64,000 nt of DNA from Streptomyces nymphaeiformis (GTDB lineage Bacteria; Actinomycetota; Actinomycetes; Streptomycetales; Streptomycetaceae), in NCBI RefSeq assembly GCF_014203895.1, contig NZ_JACHJY010000001.1, positions 1,116,001 through 1,180,000 of the forward strand, read 5' to 3'. Of this stretch, positions 50,402-58,186 are shown one piece after another (positions within the stretch are counted from its first letter, which is position 1; each line of letters starts with the position of its first letter). The position numbers and the translations under genes are program-made. The notes beneath the pieces are model-generated. The model saw only the letters and a program-made list of their open reading frames with translations, was not told the origin of the DNA and ran no database searches.

Positions 50402-50638
50402 GTTCCATTCCTTGGCGCGAGCACCGGCCCCGCAAACCTCGTCGGCGAGCTCCCGCCACCCGCCGGGGGCGCCTGCGGAATCCGTGACGGGAGGCCGCAC
50501 GGCAGTGGCGGGGACGGCCGCGGCACCCTTGGGACGCTGGGACGGAGGCCAGGTGCGGATTCCGTCGCCGTCGCGGGTCCTCGGCATCGTGCCTGGTGGG
50601 GGCCGAAACGGAGGCCGTTCTTCCATCCAATCCCGGCC

Positions 50639-50667
50639 TTGGAGGCCCTTCGGGGCCCCGCTACAGT
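50639..50667 (+). promoter_or_regulatory. Promoter of the cupin gene, leaderless transcript
   Basis: TTGGAG (50639-50644), a 17-bp spacer, and TACAGT (50662-50667), eight bases before the cupin ATG; no Shine-Dalgarno is visible. Transcription should start at or close to the ATG. Confidence 0.6.
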
Positions 50668-50675
50668 CACCGCCC

Positions 50676-51032
50676 ATGACCACTCATGACCTCCCCTCCT
50701 TCGCCGTGCACATCCCCGACGCGGAGCTCGAAGTCGAGCCCCTCGACCCCTCCCAGATCGTCTCCGGCACCCCCGAGGTGACGGGCAAGGTGCTGTGGGA
50801 GTCGGCCGACGGCAAGCAGCTGCGCGGCATCTGGCAGATCACGCCCGGCGTCGTCACCGACACCGAGGCCAACGAGCTCTTCGTGGTCGTCTCCGGGCGC
50901 GCGACCGTCGCCGTCGAGGGCGGAGACACCCTGGAGATCGGCCCCGGTGACGCGTGCGTGCTGCGCGAGGGCGACCGGACGACCTGGACCGTGCACGAGA
51001 CCCTGCGCAAGGCGTACCACATCAGCCTCTGA
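50676..51032 (+). CDS. Small cupin-domain protein
   Basis: 118 residues of one cupin barrel (cupin_3/DUF861-like): GIWQITPGVVTDTEANELFVVVSGRATVAVEGGDTLEIGPGDACVLREGDRTTW. These lack several of the usual metal-binding histidines. ATG 50676 begins MTTHDLPSFAVH and lies eight bases past a -10 box. The role is unknown. Divergent from psuG across 274 bp. Confidence 0.88.
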   Translation: MTTHDLPSFAVHIPDAELEVEPLDPSQIVSGTPEVTGKVLWESADGKQLRGIWQITPGVVTDTEANELFVVVSGRATVAVEGGDTLEIGPGDACVLREGDRTTWTVHETLRKAYHISL

Positions 51033-51344
51033 GGGCCCTGAAGTCGCGCCGAGCGGCGGGGCGTTGGAGCTGTTGGGAGTCTGGTAGGAAACCTTCCTGT
51101 CCGCTATCCTCCCGGGCAGCGGCTCGGCGCGGCGCCCCACCCGAGGGGCGTGACGCGCTCAGCGAGAGCTCTGACCCGGCCGCCGAGCACCACCCCGCCG
51201 CGTGGCGCCCGAATCGCCACCCGGCCGGCCGCCCGTGTCCGTCCCCCACGGCACGGGCGCCCCGGCCCGCGCTCCCGCGGCCGGTCCGTGGTGCGCCGCA
51301 CCGGTGTCCAGCTCTCGCCACCCCTCAGGCCAGGGAGCCCGGGT
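51033..51344. promoter_or_regulatory. 312-bp intergenic region with palindrome and -10 before the metallophosphoesterase operon
   Basis: No gene seen. An inverted repeat AGGAA-ACC-TTCCT (51086-51098) lies seven bases before TATCCT (51105-51110), a good -10 box. The palindrome covers the -35 position, so a regulator probably controls the promoter from it. Transcription near 51117 would give a ~228-nt leader rich in GC hairpins (for example GGGGCG repeats); I recognise no riboswitch in it. Confidence 0.45.
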
Positions 51345-52685
51345 ATGCGCCTGTTCGCCTCCGCCCCACCTCGCCGCACCACCGACCGACCGCCCCTCGT
51401 CCTCGCCGCCGTGCTGCTGCTCGTCGTAGGACTCCTGCTCGTCCTCCCGGACCGGGCCGGAGCGGCCGCCGACACCCTGATCTCCCAGGGCAGGCCGGCC
51501 ACGTCCTCCTCCGTCGAGGACTCCACCTTCGGCCCGGAGAAGGCCTTCGACGGCCTCTCCACCACCCGCTGGGCCAGCGCCGAAGGCTCCGACCCGCAGT
51601 GGATCCGCGTCGACCTCGGCCCCTCGGCCACCGTCTCCCGCGTCAAGCTCGTCTGGGAGGCCGCCTACGCCAAGGCCTACCGCGTCGAGATCTCCGCCGA
51701 CGGCACCACCTGGACCCGGCTCGCCACCGAGACCGCGGGCAACGGCGGCACCGACGACTGGACCGGACTCACCGGCACCGGCCGCCACCTGCGCGTCTAC
51801 GGGACCGCGCGCGGCACCTCGTACGGCTACTCGCTCTACACGGTGGAGGTCTACGGCACCACCTCCACCACACCCCCGCCCACCGGCGCCTTCACCGTCG
51901 TCGCGGCCGGCGACATCGCCGCCCAGTGCACCGCGTCCAGCAGCTCCTGCGCGCACCCGAAGACCGCCGCGCTCGCCCAGCGGATCGCACCGTCCTTCTA
52001 CCTGACGATGGGCGACAACCAGTACGACGACGCCCGTCTCTCCGACTTCCGGAACTACTACGACAAGACCTGGGGCGCCTTCAAGGCGCGGACCCGGCCC
52101 GTGCCCGGCAACCACGAGTCCTACGACCCCGCCGGCGCGTTCTCCGGCTACAAGTCGTACTTCGGCGCGATCGCCTACCCCCAGGGCAAGCCCTACTACA
52201 GCTACGACCAGGGCAACTGGCACTTCGTCGCCCTCGACTCCAACAGCTTCGACGACGCCGCGCAGATCCAGTGGCTCAAGGACGACCTCGCGCGGAACAC
52301 CAAGGGCTGCCTCGCCGCCTACTTCCACCACCCGCTGTACTCCTCCGGCGGCCACGGCAACGACCCCGTCTCCAGGCCCGTCTGGCAGATCCTGTACGGC
52401 GCCAAGGCCGACCTCGTCCTCAACGGGCACGACCACCACTACGAGCGCTTCGCCCCGCAGGACCCCGACGGACGGGCCACCGCCGACGGCATCGTCGAGA
52501 TCGTCGGCGGCATGGGCGGCGCCGAGCCCTACCCCATCGAGACGGTCCAGCCGAACAGCCAGAAGCGGATCAGCGGCACGTACGGCGTCCTCAAGCTGGA
52601 CCTCACCGACACCACCTACACCTGGCAGTACGTCGGCACCGACGACCAGGTCAAGGACTCCGGCCCGACCTACACCTGCCACTGA
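51345..52685 (+). CDS. Secreted metallophosphoesterase with F5/8 type C (discoidin) domain
   Basis: 446 residues. Signal peptide (about 14-45, LVLAAVLLLVVGLLLVLP). Residues about 46-165 are an F5/8 type C carbohydrate-binding domain (SVEDSTFGPEKAFDGLSTTRWAS, WIRVDLG, YGYSLYTVEVYG). A TTSTTPPPTG linker joins the metallophosphoesterase domain (about 172-446): AAGDIA, MGDNQYD, GNHES, HHPLYSSG and GHDHHYE. It should be an exported phosphodiesterase or phosphatase that docks on polysaccharide. CAGGGAG upstream of ATG 51345. Its stop overlaps the MFS start. Confidence 0.9.
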   Translation: MRLFASAPPRRTTDRPPLVLAAVLLLVVGLLLVLPDRAGAAADTLISQGRPATSSSVEDSTFGPEKAFDGLSTTRWASAEGSDPQWIRVDLGPSATVSRVKLVWEAAYAKAYRVEISADGTTWTRLATETAGNGGTDDWTGLTGTGRHLRVYGTARGTSYGYSLYTVEVYGTTSTTPPPTGAFTVVAAGDIAAQCTASSSSCAHPKTAALAQRIAPSFYLTMGDNQYDDARLSDFRNYYDKTWGAFKARTRPVPGNHESYDPAGAFSGYKSYFGAIAYPQGKPYYSYDQGNWHFVALDSNSFDDAAQIQWLKDDLARNTKGCLAAYFHHPLYSSGGHGNDPVSRPVWQILYGAKADLVLNGHDHHYERFAPQDPDGRATADGIVEIVGGMGGAEPYPIETVQPNSQKRISGTYGVLKLDLTDTTYTWQYVGTDDQVKDSGPTYTCH

Positions 52686-54016
52686 TGTACCTCGCGACCA
52701 CCGGTCGCCGCGACGCGCCGCCCCGCCCCACCGGGGCCCGGCGGCGCGTCCCCGGCACCGTCCTCGCCCTCGGCGCGGTCAGCCTCGTCACCGACGTCTC
52801 CTCGGAGATGGTGACCGCCGTCCTGCCGCTCTACCTGGTCCTCGGACTCGGCCTCTCCCCGCTCCAGTTCGGACTCCTCGACGGCCTCACCACCGGCGCC
52901 ACCGCGCTCGTACGGCTCCTCGGCGGCGCCGGCGCCGACCGGGGCGGCCGCCACAAACAGGTCGCCGGACTCGGCTACGCCCTCTCCGCCTGCTCCCGGC
53001 TCGGCCTCCTCCTCGCCGGCGGGGCGACCGGCTGGATCGCGGGCGCCCTCGCCGCCGACCGGCTCGGCAAGGGCGTCCGCACCGCCCCGCGCGACGCGCT
53101 CATCACCCTGCACAGCCCGCCCGAGGACCTCGGCCGCGCCTTCGGCGTCCACCGCGCCATGGACACCACCGGCGCCCTCCTCGGCCCCCTCGCCGCCTTC
53201 GCCCTGCTGTGGGCGACGGCCGACGCGTACGACGCCGTCTTCGCCGTCAGCGCGTGTGCCGGGGCCTTCGGCGTCCTGCTGTGGCTGCTCCTCGTCCCGG
53301 GGCGGAACGCGGGCCCCGGGCGGCTCCGAGACTCCGGGCGGCCGCGCGCCCCAGAGGCGCAGGACCCCGATGGGCCGCCGGGCGCCCGGCGGGAGGCCCC
53401 GGCTGCGGCGGCACGCGCGGGTGGCGGACTCCTCGCCGTCCCGCGCTCGCCCGCGTACCGCCGGATCGTGCTCGCCGCCGTCCTCCTCGGCGCCGCCACC
53501 GTCGGCGACTCCTTCCTCTACCTGCTGCTCCAGCGGCGGCTCGACCTCGACGCCACCTGGTTCCCGTTCCTGCCGCTCGGCGCCGCCGCCGTCTATCTGC
53601 TGCTCGCCGTCCCGGTCGGCCGCCTCGCCGACCGCCTCGGGCGCCGCCGGCCGCTCCTGTACGGGCACGGGGCCCTGCTCCTCGCCTACGGACTGCTCCT
53701 GGCCCCCGTGCCGGGCCCGGCGGCCCTCGCCGGCGTCCTCGGGCTGCTCGGGGTCTTCTACGCCGCCACCGACGGCGTCCTGATGGCCCTCACCGGACCG
53801 TTCCTCGCCGAGGGACGGCAGGCCGGCGGCCTCGCGGTCGTCCAGACCGCACAGGCCCTCGCACGGCTCGGCGCCGCCGTCGGCTTCGGCGCCCTCTGGA
53901 CGGCGAGCGGGCCGGAGACGGCCCTCGTCACGGCGCTCCTGGCCCTCGCGGCGGCCCTGGGCTGCGCCGCCCGTCTGCTGCCGTCCGGGCCGACCCCCGA
54001 AGGGACCACGACATGA
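52685..54016 (+). CDS. MFS transporter
   Basis: 443 residues with about 12 membrane helices. An SSEM-type first helix region (LVTDVSSEMVTAVLPLYLVLGLGLSP) and DRLGKGVRTAPRDALI are typical of one MFS group often annotated as efflux or sugar-phosphate-like exporters. A Pro/Ala-rich cytoplasmic loop (about residues 215-245) separates the halves. ATG 52685 overlaps the phosphoesterase stop (TGATG), and its own stop overlaps the next start (ATGA). The cargo is unknown; operon context suggests a product of surface phosphoester hydrolysis or a related compound. Confidence 0.9.
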   Translation: MYLATTGRRDAPPRPTGARRRVPGTVLALGAVSLVTDVSSEMVTAVLPLYLVLGLGLSPLQFGLLDGLTTGATALVRLLGGAGADRGGRHKQVAGLGYALSACSRLGLLLAGGATGWIAGALAADRLGKGVRTAPRDALITLHSPPEDLGRAFGVHRAMDTTGALLGPLAAFALLWATADAYDAVFAVSACAGAFGVLLWLLLVPGRNAGPGRLRDSGRPRAPEAQDPDGPPGARREAPAAAARAGGGLLAVPRSPAYRRIVLAAVLLGAATVGDSFLYLLLQRRLDLDATWFPFLPLGAAAVYLLLAVPVGRLADRLGRRRPLLYGHGALLLAYGLLLAPVPGPAALAGVLGLLGVFYAATDGVLMALTGPFLAEGRQAGGLAVVQTAQALARLGAAVGFGALWTASGPETALVTALLALAAALGCAARLLPSGPTPEGTTT

Positions 54017-54993
54017 ACACCACCGCCTCCACGCGGGCGCGTGCGGCGATCCTCGTCCTCGCCCTGCTGCTGCTCGGCGGCGGAGCCACCGCCTACACGC
54101 TGCGGGCCGCCGGGGGACGGGCCCCGACCGCCGGCACCGCCGCACCCGGCTTCACCCTCGACGGCGGCACCGGGGCGCTGTACGTCCGGGACACCGCGAG
54201 CGGGCGCGTCGCGCGCGTGGACCCGGCCGCGCCCGGCGGCCGGGTGGCGGGCGGACCCTCCTGCGACCGCTTCCACGCGGCCGGTTCCACCGCCCTCTGC
54301 CTCCAGCGGCGGCCTGGCGTACCGGCCCGCTCGTACGTCCTCGTGCTCGACGGGCGGCTCCGCGAGGTCCGCCGCATCGCCCTGCCCGGCATCCCCAGCC
54401 GGGCCAGGGTCTCCGCCTCGGGGCACATGCTGTCCTGGACGATGTTCGCCACCGGCGACTCGTACGCGCGCTCGGCCTTCTCCACCCGCACGTCGATCCT
54501 CGACCTGCGCACCGGCTACCTGGTGAAGAGCATCGAGCAGATCCCGCTGACCCTCGACGGCCGCCGCCACCACGCCCCCGACGTCAACTACTGGGGCGTC
54601 AGCTTCGCCGCCGACGACAACCGCTTCTACGCCACCGTCTCCACGGGCGGCCGCACGCACCTCGTCGAGGGCGACATGCGGAACTGGTCCGCCCGCACCC
54701 TGCGGGAGAACGTCGAATGCCCCTCGCTCTCCCCGGACGGCACCCGGATCGCCTTCAAGAAGCGGGTGTCCGACGGCCCGCGCGAGCCGTGGCGGCTGTA
54801 CGTGTACGACCTCCGCAGCGGACGCGAGCACCCGGTCGCCGAGCGGCGCGGCATCGACGACCAGGCGCTGTGGACGGACCCGAGGACCCTCGCGTACGGA
54901 TACGGGGGAGCGGTCTGGTCGGTGCCCGCCGACGGCACGGGCGCCCCGCGGCGGCTGGCCGGCGGGGCCTCGTCCCCGGCGGTGCCGCGCTGA
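54013..54993 (+). CDS. TolB-like beta-propeller membrane-anchored protein
   Basis: 326 residues. An N-terminal anchor helix (AILVLALLLLGGGATAYTL) leads to a beta-propeller domain with TolB/WD40-like repeats (ECPSLSPDGTRIAFKKR, RLYVYDLRSGREHPVAE, ALWTDPRTLAYGYGG). Role unknown; such proteins often scaffold at the envelope. ATG 54013 is inside the MFS stop (ATGA), so it is the third gene of the metallophosphoesterase operon. Confidence 0.82.
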   Translation: MNTTASTRARAAILVLALLLLGGGATAYTLRAAGGRAPTAGTAAPGFTLDGGTGALYVRDTASGRVARVDPAAPGGRVAGGPSCDRFHAAGSTALCLQRRPGVPARSYVLVLDGRLREVRRIALPGIPSRARVSASGHMLSWTMFATGDSYARSAFSTRTSILDLRTGYLVKSIEQIPLTLDGRRHHAPDVNYWGVSFAADDNRFYATVSTGGRTHLVEGDMRNWSARTLRENVECPSLSPDGTRIAFKKRVSDGPREPWRLYVYDLRSGREHPVAERRGIDDQALWTDPRTLAYGYGGAVWSVPADGTGAPRRLAGGASSPAVPR

Positions 54994-55019
54994 GGCCGCC
55001 GGGGCCCGGAGCGGTCCGC

Positions 55020-56324
55020 TCAGGCCCTGCGGACGGCGCCCCGCAGCGCGAGCGCCGCCATCGGCAGCAGCAGGCACGCGGCGATCGCGTTCAGCGGTCC
55101 GTAGCCCGCCTGCGAGACGATCAGGCCCGCCATGAGGCCGCCGACCCCGGCGGCGGTGTTCATGACGAAGTCGGAGAGGCCCTGGACGGCGGCGCGCGCG
55201 GCCTGCGGCACCGAGTCGGTGAGCAGCGCCGAACCGGACACGAGCCCCGCCGACCAGCCCAGACCGAGGATGAACAGGCCCAGGGCGGTGCGGCCGTGGG
55301 ACGCTCCGGCGGTGCCCGCCACGAGCGCGGCCGTACCGATGAGACCCACCGCGAGCCCGATCACCGCGAGCCGGCCGAGCCGGTCGGACAGCCAGCCCAT
55401 GAGCGGCGAGAAGGCGTACATGCCCGTGATGTGACCGCTGATCACGAGGCCGATCAGCTGGATGTCCGCGCCGTGATGGGTGAGCGCCACCGGTGTCATC
55501 GACATGATCGACACCATGGCGGTGTGCGAGCCGGCGATGGTGACCAGGGCGAGCCGGGCCCGCGGCGACTTCCGTACGGCGTCCATCCCGGCCCGCAGCG
55601 AGCGGCCCTCCGCCGCCCCGCCCGGTCCGGAGTCCGCCAGCGCGCGGGCGGTGAGCAGCGGGTCCGGGCGCAGCAGCACGGCCACCACGGCGGCCGCGAG
55701 GACGAAGACGCCGGCGGCCCAGACGAACGGGCCCGCGGTGGCGGGGATGCCGAGGCCCGCGACGCTCTTCCCGGCGGGCGCGGCGACGTTCGGGCCGAGC
55801 ACCGCGCCGATCGTGGTCGCCCACACCACCGTGGAGATGGCCCGGGCCCTGCGGTCCGGTTCGGCGAGGTCGGCGGCGGCGAAGCGGGCCGCCAGGTTCG
55901 CCGAGGACCCGGCACCGAAGCCGACCAGGCCGACGAGCAGGACGGGGAAGCTGTCGACGACCGCCCCGAGCACCACCACACCGGCGCCGACCGCCGCGAC
56001 GAGGTACGCGAGGAGGAGTCCCGTCCGGCGCCCGCGCGAGGCCATCAGCGTGGCCAGCGGCATGGCGACCAGTGCGGAACCGGCCACCGAGGCCGTCGAG
56101 GCGAGACCGGACAGGGCCTCGGTGCCGCTCACGTCCCTCGCCAGGACGGCGGCGAGGGCGAAGCCGATGGCGATGCCGAGGCCTCCCAGGATCTGGGTGG
56201 CGATCAGCGCGGCCTGGATGCGCCGTCGGAGCGCCGGAAGCTCGGCGGGGGTGACGGGAGCGGTCGTCCCGCCGGGTATCTCGTCGGGCACGGTGGCGTC
56301 AGGGGCACTGGGGCTGTGGGTCAC
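55020..56324 (-). CDS. MFS transporter, probable efflux pump
   Basis: 434 residues with about 12 hydrophobic helices. Conserved MFS loop MASRGRRTG between helices 2 and 3 and a second copy DRLGRLAVIG in the C half. Cargo unknown; the family is mostly drug or metabolite exporters. GTG 56324 is the start here; the surrounding CACTTACGTGAGTG palindrome covers it, and GTG 56294 is the next possible start. Convergent with the beta-propeller gene at 26 bp. Confidence 0.9.
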   Translation of the reverse strand: MTHSPSAPDATVPDEIPGGTTAPVTPAELPALRRRIQAALIATQILGGLGIAIGFALAAVLARDVSGTEALSGLASTASVAGSALVAMPLATLMASRGRRTGLLLAYLVAAVGAGVVVLGAVVDSFPVLLVGLVGFGAGSSANLAARFAAADLAEPDRRARAISTVVWATTIGAVLGPNVAAPAGKSVAGLGIPATAGPFVWAAGVFVLAAAVVAVLLRPDPLLTARALADSGPGGAAEGRSLRAGMDAVRKSPRARLALVTIAGSHTAMVSIMSMTPVALTHHGADIQLIGLVISGHITGMYAFSPLMGWLSDRLGRLAVIGLAVGLIGTAALVAGTAGASHGRTALGLFILGLGWSAGLVSGSALLTDSVPQAARAAVQGLSDFVMNTAAGVGGLMAGLIVSQAGYGPLNAIAACLLLPMAALALRGAVRRA

Positions 56325-56390
56325 TTACGTGAGTGTGCCAGCCGTCCCAACTGATGGGAACGCCACCTCTCGCCGAGGGTCCCGAGACGC

Positions 56391-56969
56391 TCAGAACAGC
56401 GGAGCCGGCAGCACGCCCTCCAGCGCGAGGAGCTGCCGCTTCGTCTCCAGGCCGCCCCCGAAGCCGCCGAGCCCGCCGTCGCTCTCCACCACCCGGTGGC
56501 AGGGCACGACCACCGGCAGCGGATTGGCGCCCATCGCCGCCCCGACCGCCTGCGCCGCCCCCGGCTGTCCCACACGTCTCGCCAGCTCCCCGTACCCCAC
56601 GACCGTGCCGTACGGGACGCCCGCCGCCAGCTCGCGCAGCACCTGCCGGTTGAAGCCGGTCGTCAGGCTCCAGTCCAGCGGCAGGTCGAGGTCGTCCGGC
56701 TCGCCCGCGAAGTACCGGTCGAGCCGGCGCATCGCCTCCGCGAGCCGGCCCGAGGCGCACTCCACGAGCTCCGCGCCGAGCTGCCCCGCGAGCCGGTCGA
56801 GCATCCGCTCCCGCCGAGCCGCGTCGGCGTGGAACTCGACCCGCACGAGCCCCCGCCCGGTCGCGGCGAGGAGGAGCGGCCCGATGGCGCTCTCCACGAC
56901 CGTCCACTCCACCGTGGCGGCCCGCTCCCGGCGGTCCGGTCCCGCTTCCGCCCCCGTGTCGATGTCCAT
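56391..56969 (-). CDS. ogt: Methylated-DNA-[protein]-cysteine S-methyltransferase
   Basis: 192 residues. Repairs O6-alkylguanine in DNA by transferring the alkyl group to its active-site cysteine (suicide reaction). The active site VVVPCHRVVESDGGLGGFGGGLETK, with preceding helix-turn-helix GTVVGYGELARRVGQPGAAQAVGAAM, is intact. ATG 56969 is chosen because the upstream frame is unrelated. The gene is downstream of the divergent MHYT gene promoter region and 66 bp upstream of the MFS start on the same strand. Confidence 0.94.
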   Translation of the reverse strand: MDIDTGAEAGPDRRERAATVEWTVVESAIGPLLLAATGRGLVRVEFHADAARRERMLDRLAGQLGAELVECASGRLAEAMRRLDRYFAGEPDDLDLPLDWSLTTGFNRQVLRELAAGVPYGTVVGYGELARRVGQPGAAQAVGAAMGANPLPVVVPCHRVVESDGGLGGFGGGLETKRQLLALEGVLPAPLF

Positions 56970-57135
56970 GCCGCCCACCGTACGACCCGCCACCGACAAG
57001 CCGGTCCGGAACGGCACCCGACAACCCGGTCCGGAACGGTCACCTAGATCACGGACCGGTCTCGCTCCGGTCTCGCGAGCGGAAATTCCCCGGTCACATG
57101 GTCGCGGGGCCCCCGGCGCGCCATAATCTCGCCCC

Positions 57136-57147
57136 GGTAGTACTACC
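57136..57147. promoter_or_regulatory. 12-bp perfect palindrome upstream of the MHYT gene
   Basis: GGTAGTACTACC is a perfect inverted repeat without spacer, seven bases past a TAATCT box (57124-57129) and 56 bp before the MHYT ATG. It could be an operator or a leader element just after the transcription start. CGGTACCG follows at 57150-57157, a second short palindrome. Confidence 0.4.
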
Positions 57148-57203
57148 CAGCGGTACCGACTGTTTTCGGACGACGTTGCACCAGGGGTGGAGGGCACACG
57201 CTC

Positions 57204-58115
57204 ATGCAGGGCACGGTCGACGGATTCAGCTACGGGCTCGTCACGCCGGTGGCCGCCTTTCTCATGGCCTGCCTCGGCGGCGCCCTCGGTCTGAGGTGCA
57301 CCACCAGATCGCTCCGGCACGACGACACCTTCAAGGCGGGCTGGCTCGCCCTCGGCGCCACCTCGATCGGCACCGGCATCTGGACGATGCACTTCATCGC
57401 GATGATGGGCTTCTCCGTCACGCAGGCGCCCATCAACTACGACCGCCCCATCACCTTCGCCAGCCTGGGCGTCGCCGTCCTCATGGTCGGCATCGGCATC
57501 TTCATCGTCGGCTACCGCGGGGCGACCACCCTCACGCTGGTCACCGGCGGCACGATCACCGGCCTCGGCGTCGCCACCATGCACTACCTCGGCATGGCCG
57601 GTATGCGCTTCCAGGGCCGGATCGAGTACGACACGCTCACCGTGGCGCTCTCCGTGGTCATCGCCGTCGTGGCCGCCACGGCGGCCCTCTGGGCGGCCGT
57701 CTCCGTGCATGGATTTCTGGCCAGCCTCGGTGCGAGCCTGGTGATGGGCGTCGCCGTGAGTGGTATGCACTACACCGCCATGGCCGCCGTCAGCGTCCAC
57801 CTGCACGGCACCGGGGCGACCGGCGGCTCCGGCGACACCGCGACCTCGCTCCTGCTGCCCATGCTGATCGGCCCGGCGGTCTTCCTGATCCTGGCCGCCG
57901 TCGTCGTCATGTTCGACCCGCTGCTCGTGATGGGCGACCCGGACTGGCAGCGGCCCGCCCGCATCCCGCACCGCCCCGGCGTGCCCGCCCCGCGCCACGT
58001 CCCGTCCTACTACGGCGAGCCCGCCAACTGGACCGCGCGCCCCGCCGGCCGGACCGTCGGACGGGCCGCCCGCAGGACCGTCCCGCGCGGCGGACACCGC
58101 TCCCAGGACTGGTGA
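57204..58115 (+). CDS. MHYT-domain membrane sensor protein
   Basis: 303 residues. Seven hydrophobic helices with MHYT signatures: MHFIAM, MHYLGMAGM and MHYTAMAAV, thought to bind copper or sense diatomic gases. In many bacteria the domain is joined to GGDEF/EAL or kinases; here it ends in an Arg/Pro-rich basic tail (about residues 245-303) and no effector domain is attached. ATG 57204 follows GGTGGAGGG. It stands between ogt and uvrB. Confidence 0.92.
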   Translation: MQGTVDGFSYGLVTPVAAFLMACLGGALGLRCTTRSLRHDDTFKAGWLALGATSIGTGIWTMHFIAMMGFSVTQAPINYDRPITFASLGVAVLMVGIGIFIVGYRGATTLTLVTGGTITGLGVATMHYLGMAGMRFQGRIEYDTLTVALSVVIAVVAATAALWAAVSVHGFLASLGASLVMGVAVSGMHYTAMAAVSVHLHGTGATGGSGDTATSLLLPMLIGPAVFLILAAVVVMFDPLLVMGDPDWQRPARIPHRPGVPAPRHVPSYYGEPANWTARPAGRTVGRAARRTVPRGGHRSQDW

Positions 58116-58174
58116 CGGGACACCTCGCGACCGGGCGGTGAGCCGATCGCCGCCCGAGTGTCAGTGCCGGGTCG

Positions 58175-58180
58175 TACGGT
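58175..58180 (+). promoter_or_regulatory. Possible -10 box for a leaderless uvrB transcript
   Basis: TACGGT ends six bases before the uvrB ATG and there is no ribosome binding site. No -35 is obvious. The layout is the same as before pyk and coaE. Confidence 0.4.
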
Positions 58181-58186
58181 GGTTGC

